DNA from: Psychrobacillus sp. INOP01
GTDB lineage: Bacteria; Bacillota; Bacilli; Bacillales_A; Planococcaceae
Assembly (NCBI RefSeq): GCF_018140925.1
Contig: NZ_CP073315.1
Coordinates: 3,782,001-3,846,000, forward strand
Length of the DNA stretch: 64,000 nucleotides
Direction: 5' to 3'
Shown here: positions 1 to 7,993 of the stretch, in pieces
How the letters are laid out: every line of letters starts with the position of its first letter
Numbering within the stretch: position 1 is the first letter of the stretch
Made by a program: the position numbers and the translations under genes
Notes under the pieces: model-generated
The model's input: the letters and a program-made list of their open reading frames with translations, nothing else
What the model was told of the DNA's origin: nothing
The model's database searches: none

Positions 1-38
1 ATATTGATGAAATAGTAGATGTAACTATAATGGATTAA
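1..38 (+). CDS. YolD-like protein, 3' end only
   Basis: Only the last 12 codons lie in the window. They read IDEIVDVTIMD and stop, almost identical to the C-terminus (LDEIVDVTIMD) of the complete YolD-like gene at 59205-59534. YolD-like proteins are SOS-induced partners encoded behind UvrX-type Y-family polymerases. The downstream small gene also matches the one downstream of the second copy, so a second UvrX operon probably lies just left of the window. Confidence 0.85.
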   Translation, partial: IDEIVDVTIMD

Positions 39-52
39 AGGTTGTGAATGAA

Positions 53-223
53 TTGGATAGAACGGAAGAACTATTTAATAAGTTGCTGGATGAACATCCG
101 CCAGAACTAATACTTGGTGCATTAGATGAAATGTCACGAATGAAAAGAGAAGAATTATTAGCATTAGGCAAGTTATGTAAAATCATAGATCGAGCAGAAG
201 CTAAAAGCCACCAACCAGATTAA
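53..223 (+). CDS. Small conserved protein of the UvrX-YolD operon, copy 1
   Basis: About 56 aa, acidic, starting TTG-GAT-AGA (or GTG at 44). Residues DRTEELFN, ELILGALDEMSRM and ALGK match the 53 aa gene at 59544-59705, which follows the complete YolD gene. Function unknown. The constant position behind YolD suggests a role in, or co-transcription with, the phage-borne SOS module. The stop is followed immediately by an IS3-type terminal sequence. Confidence 0.75.
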   Translation: MDRTEELFNKLLDEHPPELILGALDEMSRMKREELLALGKLCKIIDRAEAKSHQPD

Positions 224-225
224 AC

Positions 226-245
226 TGACCCAATAAAGTTAGACA
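226..245. mobile_element. IS3-family terminal inverted repeat
   Basis: TGACCCAATAAAGTTAGACA is a typical outer end of IS3-family elements and abuts the transposase remnant. The other end of the element is missing. Confidence 0.65.
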
Positions 246-251
246 AATAAT

Positions 252-386
252 TTAGGCAACTTCTAAGATCTGAGTTCGGTATTCTACCGGGCTCAAGTCT
301 TTTAATTTCGCCTTCATTCGTTTGTGATTGTAATACGCAATGTATTCTTCTAATTCCTTTTCAAAATGTGCCATACTCTCAAATTC
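252..386 (-). pseudogene. IS3-family transposase OrfB, C-terminal scrap
   Basis: Reads on the minus strand as 44 residues including [20 protein letters not shown] and VEYRTQ, the hallmark end of the IS3/IS150-type integrase-core transposase, up to its stop codon. The N-terminal 200 or more residues, including the DDE core, are gone. Similarity ends near 387, so this is a dead remnant left by deletion, not a working insertion sequence. Confidence 0.85.
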
Positions 387-532
387 CTATAAATAAAACA
401 GTTTAGATTTTAGTAAAATGAAGCCCTTTTAAGACGATTAATGAAGCTACTCCTATATCGATAAGATGATAGAGCCTTTGCTCAGTCATCCATCATATCG
501 TGTTGTAACAATGAGTCCACACCGGAATTTGA

Positions 533-614
533 TGGGGTGCGTTAGCTTAAGTTCGGATTTGTCTTTAAAGCAGCATTTCTTATGCAACTATTGAGGCAGG
601 GTAGTTGAATAAGG
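533..614 (+). repeat. Array repeat R0, degenerate
   Basis: The right part, TTCTTAT followed by AGGCAGGGTAGTTGAATAAG, aligns with the right core of the array repeats and closely matches the copy near 15376-15394. The left part (GGGTGC, 536-541) is weak. It shows that the repeat family once reached this far left. Confidence 0.5.
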
Positions 615-666
615 TAATATTTGGATTAAGGTAGATATAAGTCGAAAAGTTAATAACAAGGGGTGA

Positions 667-855
667 TTTTTTTATACACGTAGTAAAAAGACTTTGCAAA
701 AAAACAATATTTCCCCTCAGAAACCTAAATTTGAAATCGTCGAGAACGTAATGGTTATTAGCATTAAGAACCATTTAAAAGATGGAGTAGACTTAGATTG
801 TTTTAATATTTTAAACCTTATTTACCGAACAATTGGACCTTTAGAAGAGAGCTGA
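667..855 (+). pseudogene. Small unrecognised gene with broken start
   Basis: An open frame of about 62 codons ends LIYRTIGPLEES. A good ribosome binding site and GTG (AAGGGGTG, GTG at 663-665) lie one frame away across a run of seven T, so removing one T would give a normal gene. Product not recognised. It directly follows degenerate repeat R0, as array genes do. The segment 856-1080 holds only short broken frames and AT-rich promoter-like DNA. Confidence 0.35.
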
Positions 856-1095
856 ACAAACAAGAAATAGAATTATTGAGGCTTATGCAGAGTGTCAAGG
901 CATTTTATTTTGATTATAGCGATGAAATGAATACTATTTGGCGATGAATTATTTTACTAAGTTTTTAATGTTTTTACTGATATATGCGAAGTTAGCAGTA
1001 CACTAATAAAGTAATAAGGTTTACTTCAGTAAAATAAGGTATATTATATTTGTTGAATAGATTCTCTTTAAAGACAAGAAAAGTAGGTGAACAAA

Positions 1096-1245
1096 GTGGG
1101 GAAATATCAATTGGATACCAAAGGTCAGGTAGCTGTGACAAAGTTTCATGAAAAACAGTCGCCTGCCAAATTTGATAAAAAGCAGCAACTTGAAAAAATA
1201 CGTGCGGAGTATTTGAAAAAGAAGCAAAAACAAACAGATAAATAA
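1096..1245 (+). CDS. Small basic protein, unrecognised
   Basis: 49 aa starting GTG after AGGTGAACAAA. The sequence is highly charged, with a lysine-rich C-terminal helix (KIRAEYLKKKQKQ), and has no membrane segment or signal. A terminator follows at 1257. It is an isolated single gene. I do not recognise the family. Confidence 0.6.
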   Translation: MGKYQLDTKGQVAVTKFHEKQSPAKFDKKQQLEKIRAEYLKKKQKQTDK

Positions 1246-1256
1246 TATGAATGAAA

Positions 1257-1289
1257 ACATAGGAAGACTAAAATCTCCCTATGTTTTTC
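1257..1289 (+). terminator. Intrinsic terminator
   Basis: ACATAGG paired with CCCTATGT and followed by TTTTTCTT, directly behind the small gene at 1096. Confidence 0.75.
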
Positions 1290-1374
1290 TTATTCGAAGT
1301 TCTTTTTTCTATTGATGATAGAGTTAATTATTACTATAAATTTCAGATTCGGTGACAAAAAACAAATAATTAAC

Positions 1375-1411
1375 TTAAAAATACAGCTACCGCCAATTTA
1401 TAGCGATAGCT
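1375..1411 (-). terminator. Terminator of the GNAT gene
   Basis: AGCTACCGC paired with GCGATAGCT. On the minus strand the hairpin is followed by a T-rich tract. Confidence 0.6.
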
Positions 1412-1422
1412 GAATTTTTAAG

Positions 1423-2304
1423 TTAATGCATAAGTTGTTTTGTCATAAATACTTGTGAAATATCAGTATTTTTAAATCCATTATTTTTTAAAAACGGTAG
1501 AACATTTTTCATTTTGTCTTCCAAATTATAAGTAGTTCTTTTAATAGAACGATTAAAATGAAGCCCTTCCTGTAGTACAGCTTGAAGAGCGGGTATTCCA
1601 TCTATATGTTCATTGTTAGTAAAAGCTTGAAATAATGTGACACCTTCAGCTTCATTACCAAATTGTTGCTTTGCTCTTACTAAACAAGCAGCAAGTACTT
1701 CACTATCCTTCATTGCAATAATTGCCTCTCCACCAGCCTTTGGTGTAATAGAAGGATCTACTTGCCATGGTACTAAAGCTGGGAAAATACTTGAATTTAC
1801 TGCTTGCAGTGCAGGTATTCTTTTCAATTCAAATTCACTAGCAATTTTTTCATCATAGCTCAATACACCTTCTGCCTCCAAAAAATGCAGCGTGTCAATA
1901 ACTTTATACCCAACCTTCTCATATAGTTTTATAGCTGGTTGATTAATGGACAGGGCCTCTAATGTAGCAATATTTACTTTTTGCTGATTTAACAAGTCAA
2001 GAGCCTTTTCAATTAGGATTGTTCCTAGTTTCTTTCCTCTGTATTCTGGAATAATTCCAGTACCACCATTCCAAGCGATTTTCTCACCATGTACTTCCCG
2101 AATGCCTTGTAATACAAATCCTATTGGTCTATCTTCATCAAACATAACAACAGACATTCCTGCTGATAGATTATCATTTCCAAAACGAGCTATAAAAGCA
2201 TCCAATGGCATCTTCATCGGAATAAAATATCCTTCAAACCCACTTGTAAAAAGTTCGTGTGCTTCGTTAAAAGTTAAATGCTCCATTGTCTTAAATGTAA
2301 TCAT
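1423..2304 (-). CDS. GNAT-family N-acetyltransferase
   Basis: 293 aa. The GNAT acetyl-CoA binding core is visible around residues 75-135: GGTGIIPEYRGKKLGT fits motif A (Arg-x-x-Gly-x-x pyrophosphate loop), followed by the ALSINQPAIKLYEKVGY motif-B helix and strand. The remaining 150 residues form a second, poorly conserved half, typical of two-lobe GNATs of this length. The start follows AAGGGGTG with 7 nt spacing. Monocistronic, with its own terminator downstream. The substrate cannot be told from sequence. Confidence 0.85.
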   Translation of the reverse strand: MITFKTMEHLTFNEAHELFTSGFEGYFIPMKMPLDAFIARFGNDNLSAGMSVVMFDEDRPIGFVLQGIREVHGEKIAWNGGTGIIPEYRGKKLGTILIEKALDLLNQQKVNIATLEALSINQPAIKLYEKVGYKVIDTLHFLEAEGVLSYDEKIASEFELKRIPALQAVNSSIFPALVPWQVDPSITPKAGGEAIIAMKDSEVLAACLVRAKQQFGNEAEGVTLFQAFTNNEHIDGIPALQAVLQEGLHFNRSIKRTTYNLEDKMKNVLPFLKNNGFKNTDISQVFMTKQLMH

Positions 2305-2347
2305 TTCATAACACCCCTTGTTAAAAAAGTAGTATACATTTCTTTAG

Positions 2348-2497
2348 ATGACTTCACTATTCTGGAATAAGGAAATGCTGGCTGCAAAACAGAAGCATGA
2401 AGAAGAGTTACATCAATCATACCCCAAAATTTTGCAGCATGGGAAGTATTTAATTCTTTTGAGATCTCTCCACACTCTTGACCATCTTGTAAAATGA
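2348..2497 (+). pseudogene. Short unrecognised frame, probably a gene fragment
   Basis: 49 codons (MTSLFWNKEM...) with protein-like composition but no ribosome binding site. It sits between the GNAT gene and the attachment scar. Possibly a fragment left by integration events. No family recognised. Confidence 0.25.
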
Positions 2498-2511
2498 TAT
2501 TTTAATCTAAG

Positions 2512-2548
2512 AAAAAGCCTGTAAACATTGATATGACAACGTTTACAG
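2512..2548 (-). terminator. Hairpin next to the attachment scar
   Basis: CCTGTAAAC pairs with GTTTACAG. On the minus strand it is followed by CTTTTTC. An equivalent hairpin precedes the second scar copy at 59761-59799. In both places it probably ended an integrase gene that has since been lost. Confidence 0.45.
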
Positions 2549-2562
2549 ACCTATAATATTGA

Positions 2563-2596
2563 TGGTCCCTGGTCTCGAACCAGCGACCCCCACCTT
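2563..2596 (-). other. tRNA-3'-end-like attachment scar, copy 1
   Basis: On the minus strand this reads as a T-arm (GGTTCGAGACC) plus an acceptor end GGGACCA, with no 5' half. The same sequence, with three extra bases, occurs at 59812-59848 in the same orientation. tRNA 3' ends are classic attB sites for tyrosine-recombinase elements. Here it joins directly to a decapitated esterase. Confidence 0.6.
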
Positions 2597-2598
2597 AA

Positions 2599-3006
2599 GT
2601 ACAAGCTGTCGTTGATTGGTATGGACAAATTGACTTTTTGAAACTGGACGAGAAGTTTACAGAATCTGGAATTACTCCGAAAATAGGAGAACGAAACTCA
2701 GATGATTCTCCGGAAAGCAAGTACATCGGTGGAAATATTACCGAGAATATAGAGCGAGTAGAAAAAGCGAATCCGGCAACTTACATTACAAAAAACGATC
2801 CAGCTTTTTTTATCCAACACGGAACGGCTGATCCGAACGTGCCAACGCAACAGTCTATTGATTTCTCTGAAAAACTTATAGATGTTTTGGGGGATGAAAA
2901 AGTGGAGCTTACACTTTTGGAAAGCGCTGTCCATGGAGGGGAACCTTTTAATTCAAAGGAAAACCTTGAAGAAGTATTTGGTTTTCTCAATCGTGTATTA
3001 AAATAA
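2599..3006 (+). pseudogene. Alpha/beta-hydrolase (esterase/lipase family), 5' truncated
   Basis: The open frame starts inside the attachment-scar junction (VQAVVDWYGQIDF) and continues for 135 codons. The Asp and His of the catalytic triad are visible in HGTADPNVP and AVHGGEPF, as in acetyl-esterase/BD-FAE-type hydrolases of about 290 aa. The N-terminal half with the nucleophile GxSxG is missing, so the gene should be inactive. A TTG at 2638 could give a partial protein of 122 aa but has no clear ribosome binding site. Confidence 0.85.
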
Positions 3007-3014
3007 ATTCATGT

Positions 3015-3046
3015 GGGTGGCAATTTTGCCACCCTATTTTTATTTT
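3015..3046 (+). terminator. Intrinsic terminator of the esterase remnant
   Basis: GGGTGGC paired with GCCACCC, loop AATTTT, followed by TATTTTTATTTT. Confidence 0.85.
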
Positions 3047-3165
3047 ATGGTTTTTTTTAATAATGAAGCATTTCTTTCAAATAGAAGGTTGTATTTATAC
3101 AAACAACGGTAGTTTGTTAATGTGCGATCCAATACCTTTTCGGTAAAAGACAAAAAGTAATAATA

Positions 3166-4548
3166 TTAGCCCCCCCAAGCCTCTTTTAAAAGCTTCACGC
3201 CTTTTTGAATTTCATCACAGGTAAGATTACTGAATCCAAGTTTAATAATTGCTTCTGCAGGATGGTTATTTATGAAATAGATTGAGGTAGGATAGACCTT
3301 TACACCATAAATGGAAGCACGCTCGATTAACCATTCTTCTGAACGATTTAGATGTACCTTAACTAAAACGTACAAACCAGACTGTTCCCCAATTATGGAT
3401 ATACTTTGTTTGAAGTGTTTTTTTAATTCTGAAACTAAGCACTGCATTTTTCGCTTATACACAAGTCTCATTCGTTTAATATGGCGATTCCATTCTCCCT
3501 CTTCCATAAATTTAGCCATTGTAAGCTGGCTTAGGATTGAAGAGGTACTCTCGAAATGAAGAAATTGGTTTTTATAACGATTTAATACTAACTGCGGCAG
3601 CACCATATAACTTAGGCGGATTCCTGGAAGAAAGGACTTTGAGAAATTCCCTAGGTAAATGACTCTTGTTGAATCAATGGATGCAAGTGCTGGAAATGGT
3701 TGTTGAGTATAGCGAAATTCACTATCATAATCGTCTTCGATAATAAATCCATTTTTGTTGTTAGCCCAATGAATAAGCATTTGCCTTTGCTGAATGGACA
3801 TACTTACACCCATTGGACTTTGATGGGAGGGAGTTACATAGATTAACCTTGAACTCAATTTTTCTAATTTCGAAAAATTAGCCCCTGTCTCATAAACTGG
3901 TAAAGTCTCAATCGTGAAACGATGAAATCGAAATGCTTCCATTGCTCCATCATAACCTGGATCCTCTATAATAATGCCAGCAATATCATCCTTCAGGATT
4001 TGTCCAAGATGAATTAACATTTGTTGGGTACTACTGCCGATTATTATCGCATTTGGCTCTGTTTTCACTCCACGAGATTGGAATAAATAAGCGGCGATTT
4101 GCTCACGCAAGCATACTTCACCAAAGGGTTCCCCGTATCGAAAGCTCTCCCGTAATGTTAAAACTTGATTTGATATTCTTCTCCAAATTTTCAGAGGAAA
4201 ATTGGTTTGATCCACGGCCCCTGCTCTGAAATCAATTTCGATAGGCGTTACCGTCTCTTTATGCTTTTTATGAGGTGGGATGAAAGTATCTTGAAATAAA
4301 ACCGGCTCTAATTCATTTACAAAATACCCTTTTCTCCCTTCTCCGCGGATATAGCCTTCTGCTACAAGCTGCTCGTATGCCATCAATGTGGTATTGCGAC
4401 TGACTTGAAGGGAATCTGCAAGTTGGCGAATGGATGGCAATGGATCATTAGGATGTATGTCGCCACGCTTAATAAAAGACTTAAACTGCTCGTATATTTG
4501 CTTGTATTTGGGGGAATCATCCTTCAAAACAAAAATAGTATTTTTCAT
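3166..4548 (-). CDS. MocR/PdxR-type GntR regulator with aminotransferase domain
   Basis: 460 aa. An N-terminal winged helix (about residues 12-75, PSIRQLADSLQVSRNTTLMA) is fused to a fold-type I aminotransferase domain. The PLP lysine is in GNFSKSFLPGIRLSY, and IIEDPGYDG and DDYDSEFRY are other cofactor-pocket motifs. Such proteins use PLP to sense vitamin B6 or amino compounds and regulate a divergent target. ATG follows AGGTGATTGTAA. A good promoter lies upstream on the minus strand. The divergent neighbour is a PaiB-like FMN-binding gene, a common partner of MocR regulators, so that is the likely target. Confidence 0.92.
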   Translation of the reverse strand: MKNTIFVLKDDSPKYKQIYEQFKSFIKRGDIHPNDPLPSIRQLADSLQVSRNTTLMAYEQLVAEGYIRGEGRKGYFVNELEPVLFQDTFIPPHKKHKETVTPIEIDFRAGAVDQTNFPLKIWRRISNQVLTLRESFRYGEPFGEVCLREQIAAYLFQSRGVKTEPNAIIIGSSTQQMLIHLGQILKDDIAGIIIEDPGYDGAMEAFRFHRFTIETLPVYETGANFSKLEKLSSRLIYVTPSHQSPMGVSMSIQQRQMLIHWANNKNGFIIEDDYDSEFRYTQQPFPALASIDSTRVIYLGNFSKSFLPGIRLSYMVLPQLVLNRYKNQFLHFESTSSILSQLTMAKFMEEGEWNRHIKRMRLVYKRKMQCLVSELKKHFKQSISIIGEQSGLYVLVKVHLNRSEEWLIERASIYGVKVYPTSIYFINNHPAEAIIKLGFSNLTCDEIQKGVKLLKEAWGG

Positions 4549-4575
4549 TTACAATCACCTTGACATGTTTATTTG

Positions 4576-4611
4576 TTTATAATTGTACCTTTTTATATGT
4601 CAATTTGTATA
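4576..4611. promoter_or_regulatory. Divergent promoter region with possible MocR direct repeats
   Basis: On the minus strand TTGACA (4598-4603 complement) and TATAAA (4576-4581 complement) are 16 bp apart, a clear sigma-A promoter for the regulator. AATTGTACC and AATTTGTATAG form a direct repeat spaced about two helical turns, the usual operator layout for MocR proteins. Operator function is inferred. Confidence 0.5.
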
Positions 4612-4663
4612 GTAGGATTCTTATATAAAAAATTTATAAAACCAATAAAGGAGTTGTTCAAAC

Positions 4664-5278
4664 ATGTTTATTCCTAAATATTATAAAATCACGGACATGG
4701 ATGAAGTCAAAGAGTTTATTCAAGCAAACTCTTTTGGAACCATCGTCACAACAAAACAAGGGAAACCAATTGCCACTCATATACCTTTAGAGTTTAGAAA
4801 AAAAGGCGATGAATATTATATCGCAGGACATATGGCCTATGGGAATCCTCAATGGAGAACTTTTGAAACGTGTGAAAACGCACTTGTTATGTACCAGGGA
4901 CCGGATGCGTATATTTCTTCTTCATGGTATGGTCATGAAAATGTTCCAACATGGAATTATCAAGCCGTCCATGTATATGGCAAACCGAGTATTTTAGAGC
5001 AAGAAGAGTTAAAACAAGACCTGATTATGTTACTAGAAAAATATGAAAAACATCGGAAAGATCCAATTTTATGGGACAATCTTTCGCCTCAGCTATTGGA
5101 AAGGGAACTTAAAGGTATTGTGGGATTTAAGATTAAAGTACAAGAAGTTCAAGGTGCTTATAAATTAAGCCAGAATCGAAATGAGGAGGATTACTGCAAC
5201 ATCATTGATCAACTACAGAAGGAAGAAGTTCTGAATTCTCATCAATTGGCAGAAGCGATGAAAAAAAATAAAAAATAA
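4664..5278 (+). CDS. PaiB-like FMN-binding protein
   Basis: 204 aa, full length for the FMN-binding negative transcriptional regulator (PaiB) family. The flavin-binding split-barrel is recognisable: SFGTIVTTKQGKPIATHIP near residues 23-42, YYIAGHMAYGNPQWR, then SSSWYGHENVPTWNYQAVH, the most conserved PaiB stretch. ATG follows AAAGGAG. Members are small flavoproteins linked to polyamine or stress responses in Bacillus; direct gene regulation is not secure. Divergent from, and probably controlled by, the MocR gene at 3166-4548. Confidence 0.88.
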   Translation: MFIPKYYKITDMDEVKEFIQANSFGTIVTTKQGKPIATHIPLEFRKKGDEYYIAGHMAYGNPQWRTFETCENALVMYQGPDAYISSSWYGHENVPTWNYQAVHVYGKPSILEQEELKQDLIMLLEKYEKHRKDPILWDNLSPQLLERELKGIVGFKIKVQEVQGAYKLSQNRNEEDYCNIIDQLQKEEVLNSHQLAEAMKKNKK

Positions 5279-5311
5279 GGGAAATTAAGAGGTAGGTTTG
5301 TGAAGGTTTTC

Positions 5312-5427
5312 ACTTAAACTAACGGGTGCTTTAGTAAAACAAGACCATCAAAAATGATGGTCTTGTTTTATGTACAATTTGAAATCCTTCTTAAACTAAC
5401 GCGGCAGGTTAGTTTAAGAAGGATTTC
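5312..5427 (+). repeat. Array repeat R1 (class D)
   Basis: Left core AACTAACGGGTGCTTTAGT, then a GACCATC/GATGGTC terminator with TCTTGTTTTA, then a right core lying in a perfect 20-bp inverted repeat (5381-5400 with 5408-5427 around GCGGCAG). Confidence 0.9.
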
Positions 5428-5436
5428 AGAAGAAGA

Positions 5437-5838
5437 TTGGAGAAATTAACTACTAGGGGGGAGAAACGACTTAAAAGAAATATATTTATAGGATTTTTAT
5501 TTTTCATAGTTTTTTTAGTCGGGTGTTCAGACGAACAAACATTTGAAGATTTTTTTCAACAAAAAATGAAAGAAATGCATTTAGGTGAACAAAATTATTC
5601 GTATTCACTTGTTGATAATCAGTTTAATGTCGTACATGAAGACGATGCAATCGCAATATTCAAAGAGCATAAGAATCAAGAGAAAAAGATGTTTATAGCA
5701 TACTTCGAGAAAGAAGATAATCAATGGGAATGGAAACAAACAAAAGGCTCCACATGGAATTCACCTGTTAAATGGTCTTCTATGAATAAGATGTATTACT
5801 TAATGGTAAAAGGAATATTATTGCCAACAACATTATAA
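5437..5838 (+). CDS. Small lipoprotein, unknown function
   Basis: 133 aa from a TTG that follows AAGAAGGA of the upstream repeat. A basic N-region (KRLKR), a hydrophobic stretch and a lipobox (FLVGC, Cys about residue 30) mark a lipoprotein. The remainder is charged and soluble (FEDFFQQKMKEMH). A start closer to the signal is not available because the GGGGGGAG ribosome-binding-like sequence has no start codon after it. Family not recognised. It occupies the first array-style position, right after a right core. Confidence 0.65.
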   Translation: MEKLTTRGEKRLKRNIFIGFLFFIVFLVGCSDEQTFEDFFQQKMKEMHLGEQNYSYSLVDNQFNVVHEDDAIAIFKEHKNQEKKMFIAYFEKEDNQWEWKQTKGSTWNSPVKWSSMNKMYYLMVKGILLPTTL

Positions 5839-6175
5839 TAACAGTAAGCACCTTAGTATTTTTCTACCTGTGTTACTCCACAAACGCGCCCGATTGTTGA
5901 ACATCACATTATTCTATTCAAAATAAGAATCAGAATCATTTTACACCTAAGCTTTCACAACATTAAAAGTATTTTATGTGTAAACTATGTTCCCACATAC
6001 CATATCCGGGTGCTAGTTTTTGGCTACTCATTATTTTACTGGTGAATACTTGAATAATATTACATTTAATGGCAAAATTAACACAAAGAGTTATGCCAGT
6101 AAATACCAACACTTAACACATCATGACCCCATAACTCTTCATAATACTTAAAATGAATAAATTAAGGAGGCAAAA
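5839..6175. other. Intergenic, no gene seen
   Basis: 337 bases. I see no open frame with a ribosome binding site and no array core. The only gene signal is the AAGGAGG just before 6176, for the amidohydrolase. Confidence 0.5.
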
Positions 6176-7507
6176 ATGAGAAATTTCATTATTAAAAACG
6201 GAACAATCATTGATGTGGAAAATGGAGGTTCTTATGTAGGTTCAATCGAAGTAAAGAGAAATACGGTGAAAAGAATATATAAAAGTGGTGACGTGTTACC
6301 AGAAGGGATCGATACGGTTGATGCTGAAGGTAAATATATTATCCCAGGTTTAATCGATATGCATTGTCATATTAATGAACGATTTGCTCCCCATTTCGTT
6401 GCATCAGGGGTAACGACAATACGTAATACTGCAGGTAATGTTCTTTTACTAAAAAACTTAATTGAACAACCTGATGATGCACCAATCCCACGAATTTATG
6501 CATCAGACAGAATGATTGACGGAACACCTGGTCAATGGGGGCCAACTAGCTATGGGGCTCTCGTAACAGACGAACCGGAAGAGGCGAGGAAAGAAGTTCG
6601 TAGACAAGTAGAAGTGGGCGCAAAGTTTGTTAAATTGTATGGATGGATCAAAAGAGAGGTTATGGCAGCGGCTGTCGATGAAGCGAAAAAGTACAACTTG
6701 GAAGTTGCTATTGATTTGGTGAATTCAAAAGATTTAACGGCTTTAGATGCAGCTGAGTTAGGGGTTACTTGGATTGAACATGTATCTGGTTTTGCACATG
6801 AGATGTATAAAGGATGGAATCTATTTGTAGACCAAGAGGAATGGAGTCGTATCGATTGGGAAAATCCAGATCAAGAAAAAATAAAGGAACTTTGTGAGAA
6901 AATGTTGGCATACAATGTAAAGCTATGCCCAACAATGGTTATTTACGATCAATCTATCAACTACCCAGATATTTGGTCTCCTAAAAATATTGTTATAGAA
7001 TCCGCTTCAAAGATAAATTATATGATGCAATATTGGAAGGAACAATCGGAACATGTAGACTTGATAAAAAAATATAATGCCAAAACACAGAACTTACAGA
7101 AAGCCATTGCTAAAATTTACTATGATATGGGTGGAACTGTAGTAGCTGGAACGGATACGCCTGGTTTATTATATACATACCCAGGTATGGTTTTACACCG
7201 TGAACTTGAAATATTTGTGGAGATTGGCTTTACTGAATTGGAAGCTTTACAAGCAGCAACAGTAAACGCAGCAAAATCAATCAGCCTGGATTATATTGGT
7301 GTAATTAAAGAAGGATATATTGCTGATTTAGTTATTTTAAACGACAATCCATTAGAAAAAATTGAACATACAAAGCATATAGATAAGATCGTGAAGGGCG
7401 GCAAAGTGTATACACAAGATGAAATACTGAGCTATATTCCGAGTGAAGAAGAAGTAGAGAAATCAATGGCTAAATTTACAAAACAATGGGGATTATTAGT
7501 AAAATAA
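6176..7507 (+). CDS. Amidohydrolase-family metal-dependent hydrolase
   Basis: 443 aa. The imidazolonepropionase/prolidase-like amidohydrolase pattern is clear: an N-terminal beta-sandwich strand (MRNFIIKNGTIIDV), GLIDMHCHINERF near residues 58-70 with the HxH metal pair, a possible metal-bridging lysine in KFVKLYGW, and the late aspartate in VVAGTDTPG. The C-terminal strand IADLVILNDNPL closes the sandwich. ATG follows AAGGAGG. Likely a cytosolic zinc or binuclear hydrolase of a cyclic amide or dipeptide. Substrate unknown. Single gene with its own terminator. Confidence 0.88.
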   Translation: MRNFIIKNGTIIDVENGGSYVGSIEVKRNTVKRIYKSGDVLPEGIDTVDAEGKYIIPGLIDMHCHINERFAPHFVASGVTTIRNTAGNVLLLKNLIEQPDDAPIPRIYASDRMIDGTPGQWGPTSYGALVTDEPEEARKEVRRQVEVGAKFVKLYGWIKREVMAAAVDEAKKYNLEVAIDLVNSKDLTALDAAELGVTWIEHVSGFAHEMYKGWNLFVDQEEWSRIDWENPDQEKIKELCEKMLAYNVKLCPTMVIYDQSINYPDIWSPKNIVIESASKINYMMQYWKEQSEHVDLIKKYNAKTQNLQKAIAKIYYDMGGTVVAGTDTPGLLYTYPGMVLHRELEIFVEIGFTELEALQAATVNAAKSISLDYIGVIKEGYIADLVILNDNPLEKIEHTKHIDKIVKGGKVYTQDEILSYIPSEEEVEKSMAKFTKQWGLLVK

Positions 7508-7511
7508 AAAT

Positions 7512-7549
7512 TGGCTTGTTCCATTTTAAGTGGAATCAAGCCTTTTTCT
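7512..7549 (+). terminator. Terminator of the amidohydrolase
   Basis: GGCTTGTTCCA stem closing with TGGAATCAAGCC, then TTTTTCTT. Confidence 0.85.
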
Positions 7550-7554
7550 TATTA

Positions 7555-7993
7555 TTCTAGCAAAATGCCCATTAACTCATCTCAAATAATAAATCCTTTA
7601 AACTTTATAAAACAACAAAAAAGAACGATTCCCCCCTCTGAAACTCGTTCTTTATCGTTATACTAACTCTAACCAAGCGATAACTTCGCAATGAGTGGAG
7701 TGTATGAACACATTGGTGCTAGTGGGTTTAATTATATAGGTTTGGTTCCTATTAAGCGTAGGTTTGGGAGGCTTTAAATAATTGTAAGGCAACCTTTTAT
7801 AAAAATTCTTATTCAACAATATGGCCCGATTGCGGAATAACTAAAAAGCCTGCATTTCCATACAGGTTTTTTATCAAACTTTATTATAAATGATCGAATT
7901 TAATTATTAATTATCAATTTTTACTGAATCTCAATGGGTTTTTTTTTCAATACTTACATAAGAGTCTAATCAAATAATTAGGAGGTTTACATC
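7555..7993. other. Intergenic with two further hairpins
   Basis: 440 bases. AAGAACGA/TCGTTCTT (7621-7652) and CCTG/CAGG followed by TTTTTT (7849-7872) are terminator-like. A 28-codon frame (7691-7777, GVYEHIGASGFNYIG) looks like the tail of a lost gene. An AGGAGG at the end belongs to the beta-lactamase. Confidence 0.45.

Noticed and set aside
580-774. Minus-strand 64-aa frame
   Set aside because: Overlaps degenerate repeat R0 and the broken plus-strand gene; no ribosome binding site.
1021-1260. Minus-strand hydrophobic frame
   Set aside because: Antisense to the AT-rich small gene at 1096, which has its own ribosome binding site and terminator.
2563-2596. Complete tRNA gene
   Set aside because: Only the T-arm and acceptor 3' strand are present; the D-arm and 5' acceptor strand are missing at both copies.
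7691-7777. 28-codon frame as a real gene
   Set aside because: No ribosome binding site; more likely the tail of a lost gene.
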